This document shows, piece after piece, positions 36,006-50,900 of a DNA stretch of 64,000 nt. Within the stretch, counting starts at the first letter, position 1. The number at the start of each line of letters is the position of its first letter. The notes beneath the pieces were generated by a model. The model saw only the letters and a list, made by a program, of their open reading frames with translations, was not told where the DNA came from and did not search any database. The position numbers and the translations under genes were made by a program. The stretch lies in NCBI GenBank assembly GCA_035041965.1, contig JAPYMA010000232.1, positions 1 through 64,000 on the forward strand, read 5' to 3'. This DNA is from Anisakis pegreffii. Lineage: Eukaryota > Nematoda > Chromadorea > Rhabditida > Anisakidae.

Positions 36006-39000
36006 AGTCAGAATGACACGACTTTATTTGACTTTTTATCGTGCTTCATCTCAGATACTACTCGGAATTGTACTTTCACATTGAATTTTGAGATCTTCAA
36101 ACAAAATATCTTCAAAATATCGCTTCGTAACGAATGCGATTTATTTCATTTATTCATCCATTTGTTGTACGTACGTACACATATGGCTTATATATTCCAT
36201 CTATCAATCGTAAGTTTTGAGTGGAGAATAATGTTTTTGGGCGTGTTGGTATTATATTGTGCTGAATTGAATTAATGTGATTTCAACGTATCGAGGACAT
36301 TTGATATAGAATAAAGCTTTTACGATGATGATAATTTGTATGTCCTTTCGAGTTGTTATTATTATTATTATTTTTATTGTTCAGCGCAATTCAATTTCAA
36401 TGTGATATTGCTACGTTTCCATCGGTGTATTGCTGCTCATTTAATTACATATTCAGTTATTATGCGATTATTTGACAATACAACACTGAATAATATTGTA
36501 TACCTTTCCAAATAGATAGTGCTTATCAGTGAGCGTATTTCGTTGGTGAAATTACATTATACATTCTCATATTCTCATATCATTTGGTCACGGACTGACA
36601 TTTACTTCTTATCGCAATTTTATTAGTCTTTTCGATTCTTTCTTTCGACTGGTCTCATTATTGCTGCTGCTGTTGTTGTTATTATTCAGTTTACTGCTAA
36701 ATTACTCATTACCGTTACCGTTGTTAAGGCTATCAAGTTATTCACATGTTTATGGCGTCGTTTCACGGCAACGTTAATTGAACACTGAATATCCAATCAG
36801 TGTTCACATTACATTAGAGAAAATTATCAGCAAATTTGATTGTTTTCTAGCTGCTGCTGCTCATTTAATGGGTTCCACTGTGTTGGGTTAACGAAATGAT
36901 CCGTCCGGCAGCTTATTTTGTGAAAAAAATGCAAATTCTCATGAATTACTAATGGAATTCCAACTAGTTCCCATCTTCATCGTCGGTCGATCTAATTTAT
37001 GATATCAATTTTCTCATTCTAGGCAATTCCATTCATCACCGATGCGTCTTTATCTTTAACTCAACTCGATAATTGAATTGGTGTGCCTCAAATAGATGTG
37101 CATTTAACGGGATCACTTGCTAATCAGTCATTTTGATCACCTCAAACCTAATAAATCATTAGTACATTCCTTGGTGATTGTTCAAGCTTATTGCTGGTGG
37201 CATCAACGGAATTATTTCAATATCTCTGTGAAGTAATCACTCTATTGTCAGCTGTTGCGGTTGGTGATACCGTTCATCAATCAACACTGAACTGCTTACC
37301 TGCAATTTGTTCGATCGATAGCATTTTGATCTGATTCCTAAAGGAATTCCTTTTTAAGATGACAGATTCTTAATGAAATGCTCATCCAAAACACGAAACA
37401 GCAACTGAAAATTCGACGAATGCCAGAGTCTCCTTATGACTAATCTGCAGAAAATCTCCTATCGTGCCCACCACATGCAAGGGAATATTTCTTAAAAGTC
37501 TTCCTTGATCACTGTTATTAGGGGTTCCATCATCAGTAACGGTTGATGATCATTTAGTATATTGTCACGTAGGATTATTCTATGATGATTCCGTCACCTT
37601 ATAAAATTTGAAAGAATATTCCAAGAAATCTCAAAATTTATCTCATTTTCCAGCTTTTCTTCCCCATATGATCAGCTCAACATTATTTCCCTGCGTTTTG
37701 CATTGCTTCTTCAGTCGTTACATTTGCTATTTATTCATATTTTTTATTTTAAGATGAGGAGCGTTGAACTCGAGTACTTTTCCAACAACTGAACAACTTC
37801 AAGTTATGTCGTACGGGGAAAATCTTGAACTCAGAGTATTCGTAAGGAGAAAAAAGTCGAAACCAAAAAATGCACTCATTATAGTGGAACGCAAATAAAC
37901 ATTTCCAGCGATTTCTTCATTCAACATTCGTGGACCTTTTTTTCCAATGGATTCATTGTTTTTTCCTGTTTGTTCTCTATTGTTTACGTTGAGCTTGTAG
38001 CCTGTTCAGCTGTTCTATCTTATTCAGTGAATTTCATTTGTTCAACAAATGGATCTTCTCCTCTGCATCCATTCAATCAATCACATCAAAACGTTTCGGT
38101 ATTCATCGAATTCGGCCCATATCTACGAATGAGAATCTTTCCGGTCGCTTCAATCGAATGGAATCATCGAAATCGAATTATCGCTTTTTGATTGCTTTCC
38201 ATCAAAAAATCAGAATTTCATCATTTCATCTCAAAAAGAACCAGTCACTTCATCGAATATGTTGATGATAATAAAAGTTTTATATCTCTGACATATGGAT
38301 GACCAATTTTAGAATCTAATCAAGCGATGAGTGAATACTATTACTCACTTTATTGCTTTGCATCATATTTTTCATCATACAGATGTTCGAGTTTTCCAAA
38401 TGTGATACCTAAAATTTCAAGGTTTCATCACCTCAGATTTAAAAATCCAATCAACGACCTCATTCATAGTGGGACTCTTTCCTCATCCTATTAAACTCAA
38501 TCCTAATCCTTCCTCATCAACGCTGGATTATATTTGATCCTTCTATGACCAACTAAAAGTGACCAATTGGGTCACTATTTGCCTTACATCAGATCAATTC
38601 GAAATTTTTTTCTGAAGATTTATTTTCGAAGACTAAATTTTTCTCGTTTCTAAAATTAATGCTTTCATCAATACAATAAGAAGAAATCGTACATTAGTAG
38701 GCAATAGCTACAAGTGAGTACCATTTACGTTTGAGTGCGAGAAACCGTATTCATTTATTTCGTATTCATCGAATTTGGGATTGTTTCTGTTATTTTATGA
38801 CAAAGATGCCTTGAATAGAAATTTTTGTGGTTTTTGCTGAGAAATGTATTTTGAAGTGAATTCGATTGAATTGAATTTGATCACGGAATGTGTTCGGTTT
38901 TGTGAATCAACTACTACAACTCATGCATTGCGCATGTGTTCAAAGTGACTGTATTCATACGAATAATACTATGTAAAGCTTCAATAATGAATTTGTTTTG

Positions 39001-41381
39001 TGAGCAGCGAGAGCTTTGATATTATTTTTGTATTCATTCATTCAAGCAATCGAATTTACGCGCTGCGCTTATCGTTAGTTGTTATGTGAATCATTGGGCA
39101 AAAAGCGAATGAATGACAACAGTGAATGTTGCTGAATTAATCAATCGACACAATAAGTTGCCACCGTCGTCGACTTTCCTGATATTTGCCACTCGAATGT
39201 TTGCCGAATTCACCACCAAATGGAGCATTGAGCATTTTTGTGGTCCGTCATGGGCTTGTGCACAGTCTCCAGTATTTAGATGGCCTTCCAGCAATTACAA
39301 AACCACAATTTCTGTTTCAGTTAGCTTTCATAGCCTTGTGGGACTGTCACTAGACAGTTCATTTTCCCATCATCAGTTTCATCCATCATTTGTTTCGTTT
39401 GGGAGTGATGCATCTAAAGTTCCTCTATATTCTGAATCTTCAATCTGATGGGTTCAGAAAGCAATCATAACTAGTAACTATGAGTTCTGGATGAGAAATT
39501 TCAAACAATCCGAACGGTCAGATTATAAGAAAAGCCAGATATCGTCTATATTCCTGATATTGAAGTCGACCATTCAGTTGGATGAGACGAAGGTTGGGGA
39601 ATTTGTATCGCTGAATTTTTATGCTTCATAATCCTTATTTGTAATTTGAGTGGAAATTCGCACCAATTGCGCAATCAAATAATTGCGATTTTCAAAAAAC
39701 ATCATGTGTATTGGAACGGTTTTGAGTTAAATTGGCCGTTTTAATGACAGATACGTAAAAATTTCAACGAAGATTTAACACAATAAGTCTCCATCGAAAC
39801 CGGTTCGGTGAATACTTTCACAGTGACATTGATTATTTTAATCTATCCTTCGACTCATCTCTATTCCGCTCAAATAATGTTCAATGCAGTTAGCCTCCTC
39901 CTCCTCTTCTCCTTATAGAGCTGTTTTGATATGTGCTTATTTCATTAAACTTCAACGATCCGCACTCATTGAAAAAACTGACCGTGAGGAATTCTCATTT
40001 TAGTTTTTTGATTTCAGTTTCTCACTTCATTCTCACGTTTCCCTGCTTCAGTTCCACATCTGTGCAGTTTCTATGCAGCTGAAGATCCTCTATTCAAGCA
40101 ATGGTTATTAGTAAATTCAAAAATGTCAGTAACAATAGTAAAACTAATGGCCATCGCGATGAATTTCTTCTAGTATGTGCGTAATTGGCTGCAAGCAGCT
40201 ATATTTAGTAAGTGACATGAATCGTGACAATTCTATTCGTTTACCAAAAATAGTGCAAAATATCGAAAAATCTAGTTTGCCAATTCAACTCCTCATCTCT
40301 CAGTGTGTATTTTCTCGTTTGCTGCAAAATTTATGCGATGTGTAGCCTTCTAAAGTGCAAAAATAGCAGTTAGTTCCTCGTATGATTGGTGATCTAAATA
40401 AATTGCTTTCAATCCTTGAAAGTTCACGAATTCTGCGCCAATGCACCCACTTGTTCACGAATCAGCACCGTACTCCTTAGCTTCGGCTCGGAACAATTAA
40501 TAGGTGTGAGATTCTACTCAACGCATAAAAATGTAACATACGGGACTTATACCGTGGATATACACCGTGTATATGTGATACTAGGGATCTGATATAATTC
40601 ATTCAGCGAATTATGAAGGATTGCTTATGAATGAAGGTTGAATCGCACGTCTAACTCATATAATACGTGTAATGTTTTGTAAACGCGTAAATTTGAACGT
40701 TCTATTTATATGATGTGTAAGTGTAAGTGATGTCATTTTGTACTTATATTCAGATCAGAGTGAAAAATGAGCAGCCAAATATTCATTTAAGGAGATTGAC
40801 AATGCGCTGCTGATGGATTATTCGGTAACGTTGTGTTATCGCTTGACACTCATTCATATTGGACGTTTAGAAGGAGGACAACAGCTGTTTAGCGACGATT
40901 AATTCAAAGACATCACGCAACTGAAAGCTTCAAAGATTCATCATAGTCAATCAGCCTCTCACACTCTCTTCTGCCACTACTACTAGTAGTTGGAATGCCT
41001 TTCAGAACAAGCCTTCAGAAAAGGTCATCCATCATCAAGCATTTCTTGTTGCACATTTGAGCAAATTCACTCATTTCCATTACATGATCTGAATGAAGAG
41101 ATCAATAAAACATCTCATCGTATCATGCAAAATTCATATCAAGTATGTCCTGAATGTGTCAAGATTGCGCACTGATAGTTTCTGTTTCCAACTTGTGAAT
41201 GAATATGAATTGGAATCGAATAAACTGATCGATCTGTTGATTCATACTTGGAGTCTTCACCTTTGCTCCACTGCCTACGGCATATCCTCTGTTCCGTAAC
41301 TCTCAACGAATCTGCTGGCCATAATTAGGATTTATCATAACGATTTGAGATTAATCACGTTTTGAGAATGCTGCAAGTATA

Positions 41382-41529
41382 GTTTAAGCATTATAGAACA
41401 ATGTTCATGATCACAATAGCTAATTCGAATGCATTGATCTACAGGAAGATATTTTGGACTTTCTATCGTAGCGAAAGTGACTCTCAAGCTGTGAGGATTC
41501 TCAGGCTATGAGGGTGTTCAGGTTTAGCC
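41382..41529 (+). repeat. Direct repeat, copy 1
   Basis: This matches 42373-42522 over its whole length: shared 'gatctacaggaagatatttt', 'ttctatcgtag' and 'tatgagggtgttcaggttta', with scattered substitutions. The copies lie 0.84 kb apart in the same orientation. Non-coding in all frames; family unknown. Confidence 0.85.
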
Positions 41530-42372
41530 GTTAATATCAACATGTCGCAAAAATTTCTCTTAAATGCTAGATTCTTTCAGTTAGGTATCAGGAATTATAG
41601 AGTCTCAAGTCAGTTCAATCAACAGAGATATATCTATTCTCCTAAGCGAAATTGCTCGTTGGAATTAAAGTACTAACTCAGGAGTGGTCCAGCCCATATT
41701 ACACCTTCCACACCATAATTTCTTCATTACTACGAACTAAACTAATTGATAAGATTGGAATATTTTACAAATTTCTGATAAAATGTGACGTCTATTCTCT
41801 CCGTCCCATTTCACACGGTTATTTACCTATTAACATTCACGTTTATGAGCAAATTTCATTCATTGAATAATGGCGCATTACTTTGCAATGATATTCACCA
41901 ACTTTCTGAACATGTTATCTCAATATCTTATCAATTTTGCTTCAGTAGTATTTCCGTATGCGCTCGAATTAGGGACAGAGACTATCACATGATCTGTTAC
42001 GATAAATTAACGAATGACCTTGACATTAATTATACGATTTTATAACTATTAATCACATTTATAATTTTGTCTAACATTCCATTTTGATGCTTCTCCGGTG
42101 TTGCTGATGCTTCCAAGCTTAAGATATATCAAGTAGGTGATGATCTTTGCTTTTACTTAATTTATCTGCATTCGAGTCTTTGTCCTTGTTCAAGTGACTT
42201 GCAGCGATTTACGTTTGAAACTTTAAACTGGCTGAAAGGATATACTGCACATTGCACTGTTCCGGCAGTCGAAATTTCCCTACTCATTAGCCGTTTCTTA
42301 ACAATATGCTCAACCACATTTCAGTCTTCTTATTCAGTTGATTTGAGACTTATGAATGTTCAAAGTCTTTAA

Positions 42373-42522
42373 GTTTAAGCATTTTGGGACAATGTTTTGT
42401 GATTACAATAGTTACTTCGAATGCGCTGATCTACAGGAAGATATTTTGGATTTTTCTATCGTAGAGAGAGTGATTCTGAAGCTGTGAGAATTCTCAAGCT
42501 ATGAGGGTGTTCAGGTTTAGCC
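42373..42522 (+). repeat. Direct repeat, copy 2
   Basis: Second copy of the element at 41382-41529. The divergence between them suggests an old duplication or two insertions of one small dispersed element. No terminal inverted repeats or target-site duplications could be made out by eye. Confidence 0.85.
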
Positions 42523-44986
42523 TATAGTATGTGCAGTTTCTCAAAAGAATTCTGAATGAGCCAACTGCATAATCTTCATTATTATTCATTCGAATACCTA
42601 AGAATTGATTCATAAGCTATTTGATTGGAATTATGAAAACGATTATGCAACTATTTTGGACTGTTTGAGACTGTTTGAGCGGATTAGGATTAAGATTAGG
42701 ATTAGGTGTAGTGAATGAGTTACAAAAACTACTCGCAAGATGTTGTTTACAATTGTGATTCATTCTGCTTTACAACATTCACCCTGCTTATAACCTTCAA
42801 ATAGCTATCTTGTAGTTGATTTTTCAAATTTTTTTGCTTTTTCAATAATCTTGTGCGTGAAGGTTAATACCCTAACGAAAGATTTTACTCGTGTTTATCT
42901 TCGTCCTTTACGACAATTTGATCTCGTTTTCTTCATTCTTTGCGTTCATGTTTTCAGAGAAAACATTCTTTTCTTTATTGTCACAACAATCGCCTCTTCT
43001 TCAGATAAAAATAGAACAAAACATTCAGTCATTCTTATTGTTTGTGATTGTTTTCATTCGTTTTTCCGTGTTTCCGTTTATCGTTCATCAATTTCCATTT
43101 TACTATTGTTTGTGAAATGACCTTTCAAAAGTTTTTTTTCAATACTCAATCGTAAAGCAACCGTGAAAGTGCGTGCATTCAATTGTATTTGTGAATAAGA
43201 TGACAGCGATTCTAGTTAAACGTTTTCGATTCTTAAACGATCATCACTATTAACCTTGAGGGATTGAATGGAACGAATCTTTTTTTGAACGTTTCCATAG
43301 ATTTCATTTTTCTCATCTCGTTTGTTCACTTAATCCAAGTGTTATGGGTGATTATTTTTTCAAGTCTCCACTCATTCACCATCGTGGCAGTGAAAATCGC
43401 TGAAGGATATTTTTTATTGTCGTTTTTCAATGTTTTATTCGAATATTTTTCAATTTACACTGAATTTAGAATTGCTTATAATCTAAAATCAACAATCAGA
43501 TAGCTATTCCGTAATCAAGATACTCTTTACATTCTCGTGGTACCTTTGCTGTAAATCGCTTTGGACTCTTCAGTTTTTCGTTTGTTGAATAAACTTGCAG
43601 ACTAGTTCCTTGATTTTTTTAAATCCAATGCTTTGCACACATGTTAGTTCACTCAATGTTATTTATAATCTTCACCCGAACAGGATGATATCTCTCATAT
43701 TCATAGTCATCAGTTGTTTATTGGTAGAGATGAAGGGAAGTTAATATTTTAGCGGGTGTGGCGGATAGAATTCCGTCCGTTTTTGATTCAGTTCGGTTCT
43801 TCCCATTTTGAAGCTTTTTAATTAGAGACCTAAGAAATACAAAATGCCAATTAGAACCATCAGAACCATCAGGTTCCTTTATTGTTCACATTTACATGTG
43901 CAGGCTGCAACACAACCTGCAGCTCTTCAAATCATTTCGAAACTCACAAACCGGCAAAGGGCATCTAATCAAGAAGAATCGCCAAACTATTTCATATTTC
44001 AGTGTTGCCTGAACTGTATTTTGAAGCAGAACTCACTTCCTTCCTTGCAAAAGCCACCACCAAAAAGACTGATTGTGAGGAAATCGCTCGCGAAACTGTT
44101 TTGACGTCTTATCGTTAGCTGGCTAACACTTTACGATACGATAACGCCATATAATACGACTCAAATTTGCATTCAATATGGAATTGTTAAATAGATTAAG
44201 TGATCATCACAACGGCTGTTTACATTAGGGCGCATCGAATATGGTTGATATTACTGTAAACAAAATTGCTGATGTCATAATTGAGCACTGTCGATCATTG
44301 ACGCACAGAGATGATTCAAACTGAATATTTCTCGAGATGACTGATAACTATTGTATGATAACTTTCCTCACCCCTTATCACTCCATTAGTTTGTCGTTGT
44401 TGTTGTCGCTGTTTAAAGGGACTGCATAAAGGGACACTAGGTTGTACTGAAATGATATCAATGGATACCTTCAATGGGAACATCAACTAAGTAAATAACC
44501 CAAACGATCTTATGATTTATGCTCACTTTCAAAAATATTCATTCAAAACATCACTAATCGTTATGAATTCCACTACTCTGCGGCATTTTGTTCGGTGTAG
44601 GAAATTCGTACTTTGTAAATTCATGGTTACTTCCTTAAAACAGTGAGTTGAATTCCATTTTCAATAGTTTTCACACTCATAATCACGATCAGTCCCTATT
44701 TTTGATTCTGAGCAAATACCATATCGATTCAAATGCCACAGTTCATTTTCTTTTGGAAAAAAATTGCTTTCATTTTCCCGCAACAGTGATAAAGTGAAAT
44801 TTGACCTTCGTTCACACACACACACAAACACACATGAATTCGCACATTCAAAAACACTCAAATAGCCGTCATAAAAATTTATTTCCCCAGTAGTCCAGTG
44901 GTACTTATTTGCATGTGTGATACTCAATAGATGTGACAGTGTCACTCAATTATTCTGCAAATGGTTATTGCACAGTGATGGTTCAG

Positions 44987-47900
44987 TGCGATTGACTACT
45001 TTGACAAAAAACATGGGAGAACAAAGAATTTCACGGCTAAATCCATCGTCAGTCCAACACCATACAAATTTCCATTGTTTGGAAGCTTCCCCAATGGCCG
45101 ACAGTAAATTTCTCATACTCTTTGTGACGTTCAGTTGAAAACCGGCTCTAAAAATTCGCGAGAAGCCAAAAAAATGTGCCGCAGAAATTTGCTAGTTCTG
45201 TTATGTTTTCTTCTCAAACTCTCAAACAATTTTTGGAAAAAGCAATTTGTCGAATTGTAATGATCAGGTGGCCGTGCGAAAAAATCCTTTACGGTTCCAA
45301 AAAATTCTCATCATCATCAAGTTAATTGATCATTTTCGGTGTAAAATCATCATGATTCCATCAATTACAACATACACCTCCCACCCATCCACATCCATCG
45401 ATGTAATGCCTTTCACTATAAGCAATTGAAAAAACAAGTTGTTTTCTTTTTCTGTTCAGCGACAATAACGATAAATTAAGGTTGTTAATGGACTAAAATA
45501 TGTTCCGTATGTTTTGAGTCTTTAGCCACGATGATGAATCGCTGTGAATCTTTTTAAAACAACTGCGAACAATTTGTATCTGAAAAAGAATACTTTTTTT
45601 CCGATCTGAAGTGTTTTCCAATTTCCCACTAGCGTTCAGTTTGGATCAACAAGTCGAACGAAATGCTGTGTTGTTATGGGTTGGATGAGATTAATCTTGG
45701 CTTCAACAAGTTCAGATCGGAAGAGTTTAATTTCATTGACTTCGAAAAGCGAGATTGATTTATCGAATTATTGCGCGATAAAATCGTGATTCTTTGGGTG
45801 CACTCGTCCTCTAGCAGCCGGTTCTCCGTTGCAGAAATCATTATCATTTGAATGGCGCCTACGAGTCCTTGCAATGTGCATAGTTGCAGTTTTTATCATG
45901 CATGCATTCACAGTCGAACACGCATGAAGGTTTGCCAGTCATAGTGCATTCACTGCACCTCGCTCGCTTTATATTGGAGACAATTTCAGCAGCAAATACA
46001 ACAAGATTAATTTAGCAGCAAACACAATAAAATTCCCTTTCGATGAGAATAACACTAATTTTCATCATATTAAACATTACATTGCGCTTTTTTCCTAAGT
46101 GTTTTCCAGTTTCCCCATAGCATTCAGTTTCAAAGCTTAGCTGCACAGAAGAGGTTTTTTAATCATGGTCCTGAATGAAAGAGAGTTTAGTGCCCATGAA
46201 TCTCTTAAAATTAGATTTTTTTGAAGGAAGCCCTGAATATGATAGGAAATTAGATATATTTGTTCGCGATTCGACTCCAGCGGTTTATTTATATGATTAC
46301 ATTTGGAGTATCAAAAGTGGTAATAAAGGAACGAAAATAAACACCAAAAAAACGTTTACAGTTTAATGCATGTCACTTCCGTTGTACTTGTGCGGATGAA
46401 CAAATCTATCAGTCATGCTGCTTTGATGATTGATGAATACTGATTGTGATTAGAGATATGGCTGGCTGGTGGCACTTCTGACGAAGAACATTACACTTGA
46501 TCACGAGTAGATATAATGTACCATTCAAAAGACCTTACCATTTCAGGAACGTTTCATTTTGACTATTTTTTGACTGAACGCAGTTTTTTAATAGAGTGTC
46601 GACAAAGCATTCAGGTGCTTTGGCTCAGGTGAGAAATTAATTCTGAAGGAAACGACAATATTTCAAACATACTAGAGATGATCTTGCATAGCATTCACGT
46701 CCATCTGGGGCACATTCGAAGTAATAGAATAACCTTTGCCATAAACAACTTTCATTTCGAAGAAATTCACCGTAATCTATTCACTTCAGCAGTTCAGTTC
46801 TATTTCCTCGTAGCTCAATAGTCGTATGGGTATGATCTCGCTGTTGTAGCTCATAGTACACCTCAAGCTGTACGCCTTTTTTATCAGATAAAAATAAAAA
46901 TAAGCGTTTGGTACGACGACCATTTGAACATTCAAAAAATATTGAACAGAAACCATTATCAACACCGTTTTGTTTGAACGTTACTCATAAGTTTATAGAA
47001 AATCGAATTCCTTAGGACAACAAAATGAATGAAACAAAAAGCGCAAACGGTGGAACGTACCATAACACCAGTAACAGCAAATACAAAACACAAGAGAGAA
47101 CGCGTTTCAAATGTGACACTTCACCCGATTTAAATCATTATTTTGAAATGATAAGGAGGAATTTGAACGTTCAATAATAAAATTTATCATTTCACCTGTG
47201 GTAACGTTAAAAATTTGTGTGTTGCTTCACATTTTTTCTCGACATTCTCATTGGCGTTGATAAGCATTTGAAATCTTTTTCTGTATCACAACGTATCACT
47301 TCAAAGCGTTTCGAAAATTATTCGCTTTATCTTTCGATTAGTTCCTTCATCAACAACTGTACACAGCGCACACACACACACGTCAGTCACATTCGATCCT
47401 CTCTTGGCCCCACAAATTTATTTTCTCCTCTATTTCATTCCAAATTTTGCAATGTTCGACCGTCGTTATTCGACAATATTTCGTTCATGCAGGCTAGAAT
47501 TTTCATTTCAATTGATTCCGATATTTTCACTGTGTTCATCTCATTGGATTCACCAAATAATCGCTGGATTCGGCTCACTCTCATTCTCGCATATCTATTT
47601 GGATTCCATTGTTCTAGTCTCAAGAAAAGTGTTCAAATCTCATCTTCCATCAGTTTTTACTCATAAAAATCAACTGTTCTTGCAACTCTTTTGAGCACTG
47701 AGCACTGTACTTGATAATGAACAGATTTTGTATGTGACTGGACGAAGAATTAAGGAAAAAATATTACCTGAAAGATATGCCTAGCGATTTTACACGAATT
47801 GGGAGATCCTAATAGTGAATAATGCAAAGAGATTGACAATGCGATTCATCCCAAATATATGATCTTAAGATCAGTAAATTTCTTGTCCTTATGCAAAATG

Positions 47901-50900
47901 ACACAATCAGAGAGGAGCTAATGAGGTCTCAATTTGACTTCATCGCAAACACTTGATCTAAGTTACTTCTCAATCACTTCTCAGATTTTCAACCACCGTA
48001 TCACCCCACTACCTAATCGAATGCGACTCTACTTCTCGAATTTTCAGGCTATCGGCGAATAAGCCGCACAACTTACCGTCGGGCAACAGTGACCGTCGAA
48101 ATACTGACGGCATTGTTCGGTTTCGGAATCAACACGACAATCTGTTGTGGACATCAGTGGACACCACTGGTTGTGACCTAAATGCGGTCGTGTATAGAGG
48201 GCACATGTCCGAGAATGATTTCGAAAGGCGGCGGACGAATTCAGTCGGGAAATTTATCGGTTAGTTGTTTGTTTTTTCAGTCATTTCCATTTTCTGTGCT
48301 TGTTTCATGATGACATTGAGTGACTTGTTTTGTATTCAGTTCATTTTCTCTTTTCACTGGATAAATCAGTGACTACAACTGATTACGACTGTATTCCTCT
48401 CTGTTATGATTGAAAATGACTTTTCTCTGTCCTTTGATATCAGCTATTTAACTTGGCCATTGATATTCTGCCGATTATGGTCTCATCCAGCTTGTCACAC
48501 CTCGATTTGGATAGTTGTTCAATGAACTTATACTCAAAACTGAAGCAACTAGTTCAGAACCAATTGATTACAACGTCTGGTTATATACAGACTTTGTATG
48601 AGGTATTGAATTGAAAATTCCTCATGCTGAGATGGGAATGAACAGTCTGAAATACATTTTGCTACTAAACCTAGTCAAACATCTTCATAAGCTGGATACA
48701 TTCAATCGTTGTATTGCTAAGCTTAACGATTTCGGACGGGATGATGTTTTACTATCATAAGCCTCACAGAGAAGATTATCATCAAATCAGTTACCATAAT
48801 CTTCCATTTACTGAATCAATGAGATCTTGTTCATAAAGCATTTCGCCTCTCATTCTGCCTTTCGCAGTCTTATAGGTTCTTGCCTTTAAAATCAGTCGTC
48901 ATTCTTTTATTCATCGAAAAAATCTCTTTTAAAGCAATTAGCTTGTAGATTCTGAAATTTGAAATGTAAACAATAAAGGTTACGCAATTTGTTGTCATGA
49001 ACTTAATCAATAACCTTATCAGCGATCGTGTCTAACTGACGAGTGCTTTGATAAGGATGATAAAACTCAACAATTCTCTCAAAAACCGTACATTCCAATT
49101 GTCAAACAGCTTCTGTCCAACTGTACAATATCTAAAGACTCTTAAAATGTAGTTTTTCAATTGACCTACACAAATAGATATATAGGTGCATCGCTTTACA
49201 GTCGAATGACTAAAAAAGCTCAAAAATTTTCAACTAACCAATAAAGACTGTCCAACGAACTGCAATATATAGCCATCAGAAAAACATCAAGGTTCGAGCG
49301 GTTTTACGCGGAAAAAGTCGTTTTGAATTGAACATTTTACATTCCAGTCTCATGTTATCTACTGGTGCGCTTGATAAACTTCTCAAAGCATATTGCAAGC
49401 ACTTTTATCGCAACAAAAACATTTTTGAAGCAATGACAGACTGAACGTACGTACACTGAGACTGTTCCCAAGAAAAATATTTTTACGCACAACAACCACG
49501 AGAACAGTTTTGAACAATTACAATTGTGCTGTTGAAATGGAGATGCAGTCACGATTGTTTTTTTGGGGTACATCAGCAACTGTTCGATCAAAATAATGTT
49601 TTTTTGTGGTTTCAGTTACGTCGGAAAGTTTCTCTAGTGCGGATACGTCGTTGCCGCTGAACGATGCCGAAATCCGTCTCAATGTTTCGGTGTCGCAATT
49701 GGAGAAACGCGGAAAGATGAAGCACACCGAAATTGAGACCTTCTTGACGATTCATAGGTGAGTGAGTGAATGAGTGAGATCCAGTTAATCTGATCCAGTT
49801 ATATGATAGTTTACACATTCGATGTTGAGATTTCAATTTGATCTTCTTCCTTTTTGTCAATATCATTGAGTTTGTTCATCAGACGGGATAAAATTCTGAA
49901 AAGTTAGCTGGAAGTGAAACTAAAGGGGCTTATCTCAAATCTAAGCAGCGAAACGTCTATAGACCAATGAGTTTTCGATTATCCAATCAAACCATTCCTC
50001 CGAATCCGATGAAAGAAAGGCGGCGAATCAATGGTCACACAGAAAATCACTTGAAACTTTTACAAAGAGCAAATCGATCACCACATAAGATTTATTAGAA
50101 ATCCTTCGACGTTCATAAAAGAGCGAATGAAACTTCCAAAGTTTTTGAAACAAAACGAAACGGTTTTACGAAAAAAATCGTTTTGAATGGAACATTTTAC
50201 ATTTCAGTCTCATATTATCTATCGGCTTCTTTGCAGAAAGAGTTTGAGCAAAGAAGAGTACGTGATCGTGCATCGATCTCCGAAACTAATGAAAGTGAGC
50301 GTGACCAGTCTACAGAAGTTCCCTGAAATCGTCATTCCACGAGAGAAACTTCTCGGTGGCGCTAACGACCGGTTAGAATTAACCTGCAAAAACATTCCAT
50401 TCAACCGGAGAGATCATAAAAATGATCACTCGAATCGACTTATCTTTCTGTAAATTTTGAGACAATGCAATACGGGAATTTGATGGCATTGCCTCATTTA
50501 CATATGGAATGAAACTTCTCGCTAGTTTAAAGTTTTAGCGAACACATACCTGGTTCAGCAGCTTGATAATCTGACGAATCAAGGCGAAATTTAAGATTGC
50601 TTCGATTCTCACTTCGAAATGCTGCAAACGGAGCCACAATTGGTGAGGCAGAGGTCTACTATTCGCAGTTGATCAACGATGGAAAAATCAGTCTAAAGGT
50701 AATCAGTTCGAAATGTGATCATTTATTATTTTAGGCCTGACTTTGATATTCACAAACTCGTTAACAAATATGTATTTCATCCCTAATTCATGAAGGGAGC
50801 CACCTAAAAGCATTTATGATTCCATACATATGAATGAAAAAGTGAAAGATGAAACGCAAGGTGTAAAATGTGTAAAATCAATTGACCATCTCTTCAAGCA

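Larger units (their letters stand above)
32374..44986. other. Gene-poor region, no firm gene
   Basis: About 12.6 kb without a supported gene. It holds a 52-bp palindrome at 35954-36005, short ATT runs near 36355, a 150-bp direct repeat, and one open stretch at 39113-39290 of fairly balanced composition starting MTTVNVAELINRHNKLPPS, which I could not tie to splice partners or a family. The first C2 exons of the copine-like gene probably lie somewhere here. Confidence 0.4.

Noticed and set aside
36779..36806. Ten-bp inverted repeat around atatccaa
   Set aside because: Short arms of this size are common in AT-rich DNA; it is not comparable to the 52-bp palindrome nearby.
39113..39448. Open frame starting MTTVNVAELINRHNKLPPS
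   Set aside because: Composition is fairly coding-like, but no family match and no phase-compatible splice partner was found. I kept it only as a mention in the gene-poor region.
43905..44103. Open stretch after gtgcag with a basic PPPKRLIVRKSLAKLF end
   Set aside because: No upstream exon or family motif, and a plausible donor is lacking; probably chance.
46175..46366. Open frame SPEYDRKLDIFVRDS within the copine-like gene
   Set aside because: It has no good acceptor or donor and is not needed to keep phase between the neighbouring exons.
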